Shown here piece after piece: positions 11,568 through 23,585 of a stretch of 64,000 nucleotides of DNA; positions within the stretch are counted from its first letter, which is position 1, and every line of letters starts with the position of its first letter. The notes beneath the pieces were generated by a model. That model was not told the origin of the DNA. It did not search any database and saw nothing but the letters and a program-made list of their open reading frames with translations. The translations under genes were made by a program, and so were the position numbers. This DNA is from Benincasa hispida. Its lineage: Eukaryota > Streptophyta > Magnoliopsida > Cucurbitales > Cucurbitaceae. The DNA is taken from contig NC_052351.1 in the NCBI RefSeq assembly GCF_009727055.1, positions 9,091,963 through 9,155,962 of the forward strand. The letters run 5' to 3'.

Positions 11568-11575
11568 TATAAATA
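11568..11575 (+). promoter_or_regulatory. TATA box of T1
   Basis: ctataaatagagg at 11,567-11,579; T2 has the equivalent at 48,856-48,863. Confidence 0.55.
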
Positions 11576-12969
11576 GAGGGGTTGGGCAAGAGGAATTTAT
11601 TCATACCATCACCTAAATCTTGTTTGAGAGCATATTTAGAGAGTTACATTTGAGTTATTAGGCTGCCAAATTGATTGGAGATCAAAAGAAACAAAGGTTG
11701 CATTGGTGAGGCATTGATCAGTCGGACGCACAGCCAGCTCACACCCTGCGCGCATGCCTCGCAGCGCTGCTTCCATCTGCGCGCCTCGCTCGATACATCC
11801 CGCGCGCTAGCTCAGTGCAGCTGCCTTCCTCGTGCGAGCATCATGCCTAGTGCAACGCACACCCAATGCATCAACCCCCTATGCGGCACAGCATGCTCAC
11901 CCTGCCTACTGCCCAAACGCCCAATTGCCTACCACGGTCCAAATAACCTCTAAAAAGGTTAATTTTGGGATTTTGGCTAAATTGGAGTAGGGTAAGCTAG
12001 TATTTTCATTATATAATGATATTTCAACTATTTTGACATTTTTTATTGATATAACAAGTATTAATTGAGAAATTTCCATTGATATGGAGGAATTCTCAAG
12101 AAGGTATTCTCAAGGTGATTTTAGTGGAAAAACTTGCTTGCGGTGAATGTTTACCTAGTTTTATGTGTTGATATGTGGATAAATACATATGTAAGTGCAA
12201 AATGCATGCTTATGATGTTATGATGTTGCCATGATATTGTTTGTGGAATTTCTATGGAAACTGAGATTATACCCGGACTACATAAGTTAGAATGCTTAAT
12301 AAAATGTGCTTGGTGGGAAAATATAGTCGACCTCGGTCTTCGGGAAATAATAATCAATGACGACCGATGGGAAATATAGTCAAGTTACCTAAGCATGACT
12401 AGCGGGAAAAGAATTGTCGATGTGCACATTGGCGGGAAAATTTGGTTATAGGAAAGTTTCCATAAAAAGTTGTTGTGATTGATAATATGTCCATGATATG
12501 AACATGCCACGTATAGCATGGAACTGGAGGATGATGATTGAATGAATGTACACATGATCTTGCATAAAGTACTGGAATTGTGATTATGTGATTGATTTCC
12601 CAAAAATATGTTTTGCAAAGTGACTATTATTTTAAAAGAACCACTCACTGGGCTTAGTAGCTCACACTCTTCCAAATGTTTTCTTATATCCCTCCCCCCC
12701 CCAAATAGCAAAGTGGAGCGTTCAGGAAGGAGTCTACTAACCACCAACGCACCAGAACTTGGTAATTTCTCAAGACACGGTTCGGATCATGTATTAAAGA
12801 ATATAGGAAATTGAACTATGTGTATGAAAGTTAGATAGAGTGTTGTAAACATGTTGAAATAAGGGGGAAAATGTTAAATTTAAATGTTTTCTTAGAATAC
12901 TACTGGTGTACCCTCACGCTCCCTTCCAAGTCTTGGGGCCTAAGGCTAGGGAGGGGGTATGACACTAGA

Positions 12970-13439
12970 TTAATCAATCTTTAATGATTGTGCCGACTAA
13001 AGAGGATGCGATGATAAAATTATCAAAGTTAAAATAAAATGCGAGAGTGCAAAATTTGGAATAAACAAAGTCAAGGAAAGATACGACCCCCAAATTTGCT
13101 CTGTCGCCCACATTATTTGTGATTGCATCCTTCTTTGCGGCGAGCCGATTTCTTCGATTGCGGTGGCTAAATAAACTTGTTGCGACTTTCGTGTAGCTCC
13201 CCCGCAATCGTTCTCCACGCTCGTTGCAAAAACTTATCGAGAGGGTCAAATAAAAGACAGTAATTTTTTTTTTTTTGGTTTTTGTAGAAATGCAAAGGAG
13301 TAAACAAATATAGAAATGATAATGGATAAAAAGAGGTAGAATTGAGTTCATGAATTGAAGGTTCAAAGTTTCACAAAAATTACGTCCCTGATGAATTTGA
13401 ATTGCATGATTGTTCAAGGACTACCCACTTTTTCTTTAG
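12970..13439 (-). other. 3' UTR of element A, pol-proximal part
   Basis: Non-coding stretch after the integrase stop. It is closely related to 27,310-27,790 in element B and 45,150-45,600 in element G. A short phrase acccccaaatttgc (13,085-13,098) resembles the polypurine tract. Confidence 0.6.
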
Positions 13440-14730
13440 TCAGAATTCCTCAGGTACACGGAGGTGTTCTCGCAAGTCTTCTCCGTGATATATTTTGACT
13501 CTTTGCTCATTGACTTTGAATACGTTGGTCTCGTCCTCATTGGATAATTGAACCGTGCCATGTGGGAATACCTCTCTGATTATAAAGGGTCCGAACCAAC
13601 GTGACTTTAATTCACTGGGAAAGAGTCGTAGCCACGAATTGAATAATAAGACCTTTTGTCCGACTTGGAGATTCTTCTCGCATAATTATTTGTCATGCCA
13701 ACGTTTTGTGTGCTCCTTGTAGATTTTGGCATTCTCATATGCGTGAGTTCTTCATTCATCAAGCTCAACCAGCTAAAGTTTCCTTGCTTCTCATGCGGCC
13801 TTTAAGTAAAAATTAAGCTTTTTCACTGCCCACAGTGCTTTATGCTCCAACTCAAGCGGTAAATGACATGCCTTTCCGAACACCAGTGCATACGGGGACA
13901 TGCCTATAGGTGTCTTATAGGCGGTCTTGTATGCCTACAAGGCATCATCCAACTTCATTGCCCAATCTTTATGTGAAGGTTTTACCACCTTCTCTAATAT
14001 CAGTTTGATTTACCTGTTGGACACTTCAGCTTGACCATTTGTTTGTGGAGGGTATGTGGTGGCCACCTTATGGAGGATATTATACATGAGCAACAATTTG
14101 TTGATGATGTGTTTAACAAAGTGAGAGCCTTCATCACTTATTATGACACGTGGAGTGCCAAAACGAGTGAAAATATTCTTCCTTAAGAACTTGGAGACTA
14201 CCGCTGCATCGCTTGCGACGCACGATACCGCTTCTACCCATTTGGAAATGTAGTCGACGGCTAATAGAATGTATTTGTGACCATTCGATGGTGGAAATGG
14301 TCCCATGAAGTCTATGCCCCGGACGTCGAACAACTCCAATTCTAAGATGATTTTCATGGGCATTGCATATTTCCATGAAATGTTTCCCATGTGTTGGCAC
14401 CGGTCACATTTCATTGCATAGTCTCTTATGTCCTTAAATAATGTTAGCCAAAAATAACCACTTTGTAACATCTTTGCTGCTGTGCGTTGGCCTCTAAAGT
14501 GTCCTCCATATGGCGAGTCATGGCATTGTGATAGTATGCGTTAGTGAGCAGCGTTTGGTATGCATAGGCATAAAATCTAGTTTGACCCCCTCTATAAAGA
14601 TTTGGCTCATCCCAATAATATGATCTACATTCATGTATGAGCCGCCTTTTTTGGTGGGCTGTGTAATCCTCAGGGAATTGTTTGTAAACTAGAAAATTGA
14701 CCACGTCCGCATACCATGGTAATTCTTCAA
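13440..14730 (-). pseudogene. Element A integrase
   Basis: Minus-strand Ty3/gypsy integrase, the enzyme that joins element DNA to the chromosome. The zinc region at the upper end is damaged (YYWDEPNLYRGG, then frameshifts; CDRC remains). The catalytic core is visible in the frame 14,010-14,471: Asp in GIDFMGPF, Asp in IISDEGSHF and Glu in GQAEVSN. The last two are 35 residues apart, the classic D,D35E spacing. The C-terminal region runs to a TGA at 13,440-13,442 after REHLRVPEEF-like codons, with several stops. Catalytic residues are kept but the reading frame is not. The mirror image of this gene at 22-23.4 kb is an artefact. Confidence 0.88.
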
Positions 14731-14739
14731 GTTTAAACA

Positions 14740-15238
14740 GCTACTCATCTGGGAAGGTTACGTTCACCTCTGACTGGTTGCGGTCGACTTCTTGTTTTTC
14801 TAATCTTGACAAATGGTCCGCAACCTGGTTCTCCGTCCCCTTGCGATCAATGATTTCCATGTTGAATTCTTGAAGGAAGAGAACCCATCAAATCAATCTG
14901 AGCTTCACATCTTTCTTTGTCATCAAATATTTTATCATCGAGTGGTCAATGTGAACGATTACTTTAGTTCCCAGCAAGTAAGCTCTAAATTTTTCCAACG
15001 CAAATATCATCGCAAGCAATTCTTTTTATGTGGTAGTGTAATTTATTTAAGCAGGGTTCAAGGTTTTACTCGCATATGCGATGGGGTGTAGCATTGTTTT
15101 CTTCTTTTGTGCCAGCACTGCCCCCATCGAATAATCGTTTGCGTCGCACATTAGTTCAAAGGGTTGTGTCCAGTCCGGTGCGATCAACACAGGTGCAGAT
15201 GTTAATGCGTTCTTCAGTATCTTGAATGCGTTGAGCAT
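14740..15238 (-). pseudogene. Element A RNase H
   Basis: Minus-strand RNase H domain, which removes RNA template during reverse transcription. 15,047-15,238 reads KNALTSAPVLIAPDW, then ELMCDANDYSMGAVLAQ with the first catalytic Asp, and SKTLNPA. The remainder, down to about 14,760, is interrupted by stops and frameshifts but keeps a 'HIDHSMIKYLM'-like frame. Element G carries a less damaged version at 51,739-52,086. Confidence 0.8.
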
Positions 15239-16380
15239 TGGTCATCAAAGTCAAATGTTCTTTCTGCCTCTAACAATGCACTCAATGGTCGTACAATCTT
15301 TGAAAAGTCTTTCACAAGACATCGATAAAAGCCAGCATGTCCTAAGAAACTACTGACAACCTTCACATTTGTTGAAGGTGGGAGCTTTTTAATCGCCTCA
15401 ATATTTTCCTTGTCCATCTCCAATCCATCCTTGGAGACTTTGTGCCCAAGCACAATACCTTCCTTCACCATGAAGTGGCATTTCTCCCAATTTAGCACAA
15501 GGTTCATCTCTTCACATATTTTCAGTATCTTCTGTGGATTGTTGAGATAGACTTCGTATGTTTGCCCATACACCAAGAAGTCATCCATGAAAATTTCTAT
15601 AGAATATTCAAGATACTCAGAAAAGATGGCCATCATACACCTTTGGAAAGTGCTCGACACATTGCATAGGCTGAACAGCATAAGTCGAAATGCAAATGTT
15701 CCTTAGGGGCAGGTGAATGTGGTTTTCTCTTGATCTTCAGGAGCAATCATGATTGGTTATAGCCGGCATATCCATCCAAGAATTAGCAATAATCATTTCC
15801 TGCTAGGCGGTCTAGCATTTGGTCAATAAAAGGAAAGGGGAAATGATCCTTCTTTGTTGCCGTATTCAGTTTGCAGTAGTCCATGCAGATCCGCTAGCCA
15901 GTGATGGTCCTCATCAGTATTAGTTCATTGTTTGCATTTGAAACTACTGTCAACCCTCCTTTCTTTGGCACACATTGCACGAGGCTGACCCATATGCTGT
16001 AGGCGATTAGATAGATAATCCCTGCATCCAACCATGTGATTATCTCCTTCTTCACGACCTCCTTCATCGCAGGGTTGAGTCTGCATTGATGTTCGATCGA
16101 TCCTTTCTGATTGTCCTCGAGACGTATCCCGTGCATGCAGTATGTGGGGCTGATTCCTTTAATGTCTGCTAGCGTCCAACCAATTGCTTTTATGTGCTTT
16201 TTCAGGATGCTCAGCAGTGCATTTTCTTGATCTTCTTGAAGTACAAAGGAAATTATTACTGGTAGCATTTCATTCTGCCCCAGAAAAGCATACTTCAGGT
16301 GGTTTTGAAGGGTTTTTAGCTCTACTGTTGGTGGTTGTTCCAAGGATACTTTTGGTGTTTTTCTTTCTTCATTCATTGTC
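15214..16380 (-). pseudogene. Element A reverse transcriptase
   Basis: Minus-strand Ty3/gypsy RT. The N-terminal part (15,894-16,376) has LKTLQNHLKYAFLG, LNPAMKEVVKKEI and VQCVPKKGG, ending before the usual WRVCIDYRKLN box. Between 15,894 and 15,690 several stops break the frame. The core (15,214-15,681) carries STFQRCMMAIF and the catalytic box FMDD at 15,580-15,591, then VLGHKVSKDGLEMD and SFLGHAGFYR. The Asp pair is intact; the gene is not, because of the stops. It overlaps the RNase H frame at 15,214-15,238 owing to a frameshift. Confidence 0.88.
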
Positions 16381-16636
16381 AGCTTGTCTTCTTTGGTTGT
16401 TGTTTCTGTGATCGCATTGTATACTACTATGAATGCAATCGCATCCTCATCTTCATTTCATCTTTAGACTTTTCTTCTTCATTCAAATTGGGTTCATCAT
16501 CGGACTCGATGAGGTCTTCTTCTTCTGTATATTTCATGGCTCTGATAATATCAAACCTGAGCTTCTGTTCATTCACGCTCAGTGTGATATTTCCTTTGTA
16601 CACATAAATCTGAGCGCGACCAGTGGATAAAAATGG
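16381..16636 (-). other. Element A linker between protease and RT
   Basis: Continues the polyprotein as an acidic, low-complexity region (Glu, Asp, Lys) broken by stops. No domain recognised. Confidence 0.45.
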
Positions 16637-17110
16637 TCATCCCAGAATGATGGGTACATCCTTGTCCGCTTCATAATCAAGGATGATGAAGTCTGCCGGT
16701 AACATAAATTTGTCAATCGTGACCAGGACATCCTTCATCTTCCCTTCTGGATACACAAGGGATCTATCAGCTAGCTTGAGAGTCACCGTCGTGGGCGCCA
16801 GCTGGCCTACAATGAGCTGTTTAAAAATGGAGAGGGGCATTAAGTTGATGCTAGCCTCGAGATCACAAAACCTTGACCAATGTATAACCAGTTGATGGAG
16901 TAGGGTATTGTGAAACTTTTGGGGTCGTGCATTTTCGGTGGAATTATGGATTTTGAACTTTGCGTCAATGCCACCATTGCAAACTTACCAGTGCTTCTTT
17001 TCTTCATCACCATGTCCTTTAGAAAATTTGCATGCTTTGACATCTGTTCAATTGATTCAGTGAAAGGAATGTTGATATGCAACTGTTTTAGGATGTCCAT
17101 GAAGCGTTGA
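16637..17110 (-). pseudogene. Element A aspartic protease
   Basis: Minus-strand retroviral-type protease that would cut the polyprotein. 16,840-17,100 reads MDILKQLHINIPFTESIEQM and then the MKKRSTGKF region; 16,637-16,840 reads MPLSIFKQL, LADRSLVYPEGK, DFIILDYEADKDVPIILG. A frameshift falls at the active site. In the shifted frame the usual Asp-Leu-Gly-Ala reads Asp-Leu-Glu-Ala, so the active-site Gly is lost. Element B keeps an intact Asp-Leu-Gly-Ala at the same place. Confidence 0.85.
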
Positions 17111-17181
17111 TACTACACTTCATCATTTTTCTTCTTTTTAAGTCTTTGAGGGAATGGTGGCAGCTGTATTTTCACGGTTCC

Positions 17182-18226
17182 CTATTCTTTTGGCTTCAAA
17201 GTGGATGCAATCTCCGGTTCCATTGTCTTCTGTTCTTTTGTTTCTTCCTGAGTCAACGGGGTCTGTGGTTCCGTCGCAACTAGAGCAGCCCAGCTAGGCT
17301 CCTTCTTCTCCTCCGCCATTGTCTTTCCACTTCGCAACGTCACAACTTCACATTGCTCTTTTCTCGTACTCCCTGGGTTGTGTGGAAGCTCTGTTGAACT
17401 CGGCAGTGCCCCTTGTGGTCTACTTTTGAGTTCGCCCGCAATCTGTCCTATCTGAATTTCGAGATTGAAGATGGACGTCGCTTGATTCTGAAGCACTTTT
17501 CATTCTTTTCAATATATTGCTTCAGTAAACTCTCCAAAGATGAAGATTGTGGCACCCGTGAACTACTGGCTTAAATTTTTGTTTGACCGTTTGTTTGCAG
17601 GAAAAATCCTGGTAGCCCTTCTTTTGTGCCCTTGGTTGAAAATTTTGTTGTTGATTTTTCCACGCGAAGTTTGGGTGGTTTCTCCAACCAGGGTTGTGTA
17701 TTGGAAAGCGGATTATTCTTCACAAAATAGATAGACTGTGGGTTCTTCAGATACTCTTCCATTAGATGGCCTTCACCACAAGTAGCGCAACTTGCACTCA
17801 TTTTTTCGATTGCGTTGACCTAACCCCTATGCGTTCCTGGGCTGCTGATTGCGATTCCTTTTATCAAATTCATCATCACAGTCATTTGGTTTTGCAGGGA
17901 TGCAATGGCCCTATTATTTGCGTCACTGTCCTTAATTCTCAATCTATGATCACTTTCTCTCCAGTCCTCGTGATTTTTCAAAATGCGATCAAGTATGTTC
18001 TTAGCCTCATCATATGTTTTGTCAAACAGACCTCCAGCTGCTGCCGCATTGGCAGTCGTTTGTGATGCCGGGTACAAACCGTGGTAGAAAATTTCCATCT
18101 GTAAACAATTTGGTAAGCCATTATGCGGACAATCTCTTACCAACCTTTTAAACCTCGCCCAGGCGTCACTGAGTGATTCATCAATATCCTGTTCAAAATT
18201 AGTGATCAACTTCCTCCTTCTTGCGT
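17182..18226 (-). pseudogene. Element A gag, central and C-terminal part
   Basis: Minus-strand Athila-type gag (particle protein). 17,820-18,209 begins ITNFEQDIDESLSDAWARFK, then CPHNGLPNCLQMEIFYHGL and AAAAGGLFDKTYDEA. 17,571-17,801 holds the zinc knuckle CATCGEGH, whose last Cys is Tyr (EEY). 17,182-17,496 has the coiled-coil-like LEIQIGQIAGEL and the linker KEQCEVVTLRSGK leading to protease. Frameshifts separate the parts. At 18,226 it is cut by an adapter sequence. The N-terminal part is at 23,586-24,015; only about 15 bases seem to be missing between the two. Confidence 0.88.
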
Positions 18227-18264
18227 CTGTCTCTTATACACATCTAGATGTGTATAAGAGACAG
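18227..18264. other. Nextera mate-pair junction adapter (artefact)
   Basis: Two 19-base Tn5 mosaic ends lie back to back: CTGTCTCTTATACACATCT at 18,227-18,245 and its exact reverse complement at 18,246-18,264. This is the circularisation junction of Nextera mate-pair libraries, not plant DNA. It translates to the telltale peptide SYTHLDVYKRQ on the minus strand. Confidence 0.98.
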
Positions 18265-18416
18265 GCGTTTGACCAATATATAACCCTTCGATTGAGCAGG
18301 GTATTGTGAAACTTCCGGGGTCGTGCATTTTCGGTGGAATTATGGATTTTGAACTTTGCGTCAATGCCACCATTGCAAACTTACCAGTGCTTCTTTTCTT
18401 CATCACCATGTCCCGA
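18265..18416. other. Read-length stray fragment of the protease region (artefact)
   Basis: About 150 bp that match 16,873-17,026 in the same orientation but with several differences (for example ttcgattgagcagg against agttgatggagtagg), so it comes from another copy of the family. Its length fits one short read trapped at the junction. Confidence 0.85.
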
Positions 18417-21400
18417 CGAGAAGTAGAAGGAGGAAGTTGATCACTAAATTTGAACAGGATATTGATGAATCATCAGTGACGCCTGGCGAGTTTTAAAAGT
18501 TGGTAAGAGATTGTCCGCATAATGGCTTTACCAAATTGTTTACAGATGGAAATTTTCTACCACGGTTTGTACCCGGCATACAAACGACTGCCAATGCGGC
18601 AGCAGCTGGAGGTCTGTTTGACAAAACATATGATGAGCTAAGAAACATACTTGATCGCATTTTGAAAAATCACGAGGACTGGAGAGAAAGTGATCATAGA
18701 TTGAGAATTAAGGACAAGTTGGACGCAAATAATAGGGCCATTGCATCCTGCAAAACCAAATGACTGTGATGATGAATTTGATAAAAGGAATCGCAATCAG
18801 CAGCCCAGAACGCATAGGGGTTAGGTCAACGCAATCGAAAAATGAGTGCAAGTTGCGCTACTTGTGGTGAAAGGCATCTAATGGAAGAGTATCTGGAAGA
18901 ACCCACAGTCTATCTATTTTTGTGAAGAAATATCCGCTTTCCAATACACAACCCTGGTTGGAGAAACACCCAAACTTCGCGGTGGAAAAATCTCAACAAC
19001 AAAATTTTTCAACCAAGGGCACAAAAGAAGGGCTACCAGGAATTTTTCCTGCAAACAAACGGTCAAACAAAAATTTAAGCCAGTAGTTCACGGGTGCCAC
19101 AATCTTCATCTTTGGAGAGTTTACTGAAGCAAATATATTGAAAAGAATGAAAAGTGCTTCAGAATCAAGCGACGTCCCTTTCAATCTCGAAATTCAGCTA
19201 GGACAGATTTGCGGGCGAACTCAAAAGTAGACCACAAGGGGCACTGCCGAGTTCAACAGAGCTTCCACACAACCCAGGGAGTACGAGAAAAGAGCAATGT
19301 GAAGTTGTGACGTTGCGAAAGTGGAAAGACAATGGCGGAGGAGAAGAAGGAGCCTAGCTGGGCTGCTCTAGTTGCGACGGAACCACAGACCACGTTGACT
19401 CAGGAAGAAACAAAAGAACAGGAGACAATGGAACCGGAGATTGCATCCACTTTGAAGCCAAAAGAATAGGAACCGTGAAAATACAGCTGCCACCATTCCC
19501 TCAAAGACTTAAAAAGAAGAAAAATGATGAAGTGTAGTATCAACGCTTCATGGACATCCTAAAACAGTTGCATATCAACATTCCTTTCACTGAATCAATT
19601 GAACAGATGTCAAAGCATGCAATTTTCTAAAGGACATGGTGATGAAGAAAAGAAGCACTGGTAAGTTTGCAAATGGTGGCATTGACGCAAAGTTCAAAAT
19701 CCATAATTCCACCGAAAATGCACGACCCCAAAAGTTTCACAATACCCTACTCCATCAACTGGGTTATACATTGGTCAAGGTTTTGTGATTCTCGAGGCTA
19801 AGCATCAACTTAATGCCCCTCTCCATTTTTAAACAGCTCATTGAGGCCAGCTGGCGCCCACGACGGTGGACTCTCAAGCTAGCTGATAGATCCCTTGTGG
19901 TATCCAGAAGGGAAGATGAAGGATGTCCTGGTCACGATTGACAATTATGTTACACGGCAGACTTCATCATCCTTGGATTATGAAGGGACAAGGATGATAC
20001 CCATCATTTCGGGTGACCATTTTTATCCACTGGTCGCTGCTCAGATTTATGTTACAAAGAAATATCACACTGAGCGTGAATGGAACAGAAGCTCAGGTTT
20101 ATATTATCAGAGCCATGAAATAATACAGAAGAAGGAAAAGACCTCATCGAGATCACGATGATGAACCCAATTTGAATGGAAGAAGAAAAAGTCTAAAGAT
20201 GAAATGAAGATGAGGATGCGATGCATTCATAGTAGTAACAATGCGATCACAGAAACAACACCAAAGAAGACAACTGACAATGAATGAAGAAAGAAAAAAC
20301 CAAAAGTATCCTTGGAACAACCACCAACAGTAGATGCTAAAAACCCTCAAACCACCTTGAAAGTATGCTTTTCTGGGCAGAATTGAATGCACAGTATAAT
20401 TTCCAATTTGTACTTCAAGGAAGATCAAAAAATACACTGCTGGCATCACTGAAAGCACATAAAAGCAATTGGTATTGACGCTAGCAGACATTAAAGGAAT
20501 CAGACCCCACTACTGCATGCACGGGATACTCTCGAGGACAATCAGAAAGGATCGATCGAAACATCAATGCAGACTCAACCCTGCGATAAGGAGAGATCGT
20601 GAAGAAAGGAGATAATCACATGAGTCTGATGAGGGAATATTAATCTTAATCGCCACAGCATATGGAGATCAGCCTCGTGAATGTGTGCCAAAAGAAGGAG
20701 GGTTGACAGTAGTTTAAATGACAAAAATAACTAATACTGATGAGGACATCATGGCTAAGCGGATTGCATGGAACTACTCAAACTGAATAACGGCAACAAG
20801 AAGGGATCATTCCCTTTCCTTTTATTGACCAAAGTGCTATGACCGCCTAGCAGGAAATGATTATTGCTAATTCTTGTGTGGATATGCCGGCTATAACCAA
20901 TCATTGATTGCTCCTGAAGATCTAAGAGAAAACCACATTCAGCCCTTAAGCCCCTAAAGGAAGCATGTCTCGACTTTGTCGTTACTTAGTCTGTTCAAGC
21001 GCCCTCAGCAAATGCTGCTCCGGACAACGTTTCCTAGAAGGTGATGATGGCGTCACTATGCTTGTCCTCTGATAGTCTTTGAATATTCTATAGAAATTTT
21101 CATGGAGACTTCATTGTGATATGGGCAAACATACGAAAGATTCATATCTCAACAATCCCACAGAAGATATGAAAATATATGTGAAGAGATGAAACCTTGT
21201 GGCTAAATTGGAGAAAATGCCACTCATGTGAAGGAAGTATTGTGCTTGCGGCACAAAGTCTCTCCAGGAATGGATTGGAGATGGAACAAGGAAAATATTG
21301 AGGCGAATTAAAAAGCTTCCACCTTCAAACAAATGTGAGGTTAGTCGTAGTTTCTTTAGGGAACATGCTGGCTTTATCGATGTCTTGTGAAAAAACTTTC

Positions 21401-23560
21401 AAAGATTTACGACATTGAGTGCATTGTTAGAGGCTCAGAAGAGACATTTGACTTGATGACCAATGTCAACGCATTCAAGAATACTGAGAAGAACGCATTA
21501 ACTCATGCACCTGTGTGTTGATCGCACCGGACTGGACACCAACCATTTGGAACTAATGTGCGACGCCAACGACTTATTCGATGGGGGCAGTGCTGGCACA
21601 AAAGAAAAGAAAACAATGCATAACCACCAATCGATAATTGCGAGTAAAACCTTTGAACCCTGCTAAATAAAATTTACACTACCACATAAAAAATGCTTTG
21701 CGAGTGATATTTGCGTTGAGAAAAATTAGAGACTTACTGCTGGGACTAAAGTAATCGTTCACATTGACCAACTCGAGAATATAAAATATTTGAATGACAA
21801 CAGAAAAGATCGTGAAGCTCAATTGATTTGTGGTTCATCTTCCTTCAAGAATTCAAATGGAATCATTGTCGCAAGGGGACGGAGAACCAGGTTGCGGACA
21901 CCATTGTCAAGAATTAGAAAACAAGAATACGACCGGCAAAACCAGATCAAGAAGTGGAAGGAACCTTCCCAGATGAGTAGAATGTTTAACTTGAAGAGAT
22001 TTACCATGGTATGCGGACGTGGTCATTTTTCTAGTTTACAACAATTTCCCTGAAGGATTACACAGCCCACCAAAAAAAGGCGGCTCATACAAGAAGTTAG
22101 ATATATTATTGGGATGAGCAAATCTTTATAGAGTGGTTCAAAACTAGATTTATTGACCTATGCGATACCAAACAGCTGCTCACTAACGCATACTATCACA
22201 ATTGCCAGACTCGCATATGGAGGACAACTTTAGAGGCCAACGCACAGCAGCAAGATTTACAAAGTGGTTATTTTTGGACTACATTATTAAGGACATAAAG
22301 GAGACTTATGCAAATGAAATGTAGACGAAGGTTGCCAACACATGGAAACATTTCATTTGGAAAATATGCAATGCCCATAGAAATCATCTTAGAATTGAGA
22401 TTGATTCAGACGTCGGAGGCATAGACTTCATGGACCATTTGGTCCACATCGATGTCACAAATACATTCTATTCAAAAAAAAAAGCCGAATCGACTAACAT
22501 TTCCAAAATGGGTAGAAGCGATATCGATGAGTCAGCAAGGCGATGCAGCGGTTAGTCTCCAAGTTCTTAAAGGAAAATATTATTCACTCGTTTTGGCACT
22601 CCACGTGTCATATTAATAATGATGGAAGGTCTTCACTTTGTTAACACATCATCAACAAAATGTTGCCTCATGTATAATATCCTCCATAAAGAGTGGGCCA
22701 CCACATACCCTCCACAAAACAAATGGTTCAAGGCTGAAGTGTCCAACAGAGTAAAATCAAAACTGATATTCTAGAGAAGTTGGTAAAACCTTCTACTAAA
22801 GATTGGGCTAATGAAGTTGGATGATGCCTTGTTAGGCATCATACAAGACCGCCTATAAGGACACCTATAGCATGTCCCCCGATATGGCACTGGATGTTCG
22901 GCAAGGCATGGTCAACTTTACGCTATGAGTTGGAGAAGCATTAAGCACTGTGAAGGATGAAAAAAGGCATAATTTTTACTTAAAGGCCGCATGAGAAGCA
23001 AGTGAACACTTTAGCTGGTGTGGACTTGAATGAATGAAGAATCCACGCATAATGAGGATGCCAAAAATCTACAAGAGCACATCAACAAGTTGGCATTGAC
23101 AAATATTATGCCGAGGAGAAGAATCTCCAAGTCGGGACCAAAAGCGTCTATATTATTTCAATCGTGGCTACGACTCTTCCCAGTGAATTAAAGTTCACGT
23201 TGGATCAGGACCTTTATAATCAGAGAGGTATTTCCCACATGGGCACGTTTCAATATATCCAATGAGGACGAGACCAACGTATTCAAAGTTCAATGAGAGC
23301 AAAGAGTCAATATATCACGTGAAGAAGACTTGCAGAGAACCCCTATCCGTGTACCTGGAATTCTGACCTAAAGAAAAAGTGGGTTTAGTCTATAACAATC
23401 ATGCAATTCAAATTCATCAGGACGTAATTTTTTTGAAATTAACCTTCAATTCATGAACTCAAATTCTACCTCTTTGATTATCCATATATCATTTCTATAT
23501 TTTGTTATACTCTTGCAATCTTCTACAAAACAAAAAAAAAACATTACGAATCTTTATTGC
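18417..23560 (+). other. Error-rich mirror copy of element A pol and gag (artefact)
   Basis: Reverse complement of 13,245-18,226 with frequent small indels, so no frame longer than about 90 codons survives. It reads gag (18.4-19.4 kb), protease (19.5-20.0), RT (20.3-21.4), RNase H (21.4-21.9) and integrase (22.0-23.3) in order on the plus strand. These should not be counted as genes. Confidence 0.9.
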
Positions 23561-23585
23561 NNNNNNNNNNNNNNNNNNNNNNNNN
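23561..23585. other. Assembly gap of 25 N
   Basis: 25 unknown bases at the outer end of the mirror arm. Confidence 1.

Larger units (their letters stand above)
10509..12964 (+). mobile_element. Solo LTR T1 (2.46 kb) in the 3' UTR of A
   Basis: Starts TGTAAGACCC and ends GGGTATGACA, flanked by ctaaa (10,504-10,508) and ctaga (12,965-12,969), a 5-bp duplication with one mismatch. Comparing with element B (27,300-27,330) shows the uninterrupted target 'cttactaaattaatc'. The ends resemble chromovirus (Tekay/Del type) LTRs; that class is inferred from ends only. A TATA box lies at 11,568-11,575. It holds a CGCAT-rich cluster (10,690-11,160) and, at 12,300-12,440, repeated 'gggaaa(a)tatagtc' phrases that are also found in T2. 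Strand is inferred from the TATA box. Confidence 0.85.
13245..23560. repeat. 5-kb inverted repeat (second arm is an artefact)
   Basis: 13,245-18,226 and 18,417-23,560 are reverse complements along their whole length. For example, 17,990-18,215 mirrors 18,425-18,650 and 13,320-13,430 mirrors 23,390-23,510. The second arm carries many single-base insertions and deletions, often at homopolymers, typical of uncorrected single-molecule reads. Confidence 0.92.

Noticed and set aside
12385..12747. 120-codon minus-strand frame
   Set aside because: Inside solo LTR T1, low-complexity Ser/His/Ile content, not conserved as a frame in T2.
18206..18409. Minus-strand frame joining protease sequence to a gag tail
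   Set aside because: It runs through the adapter (SYTHLDVYKRQ) and is chimeric; not a gene.
13245..23560. Large inverted repeat as a fold-back transposon or palindromic gene pair
   Set aside because: The adapter, indel-rich second arm, N gap and gag continuity point to an assembly artefact.
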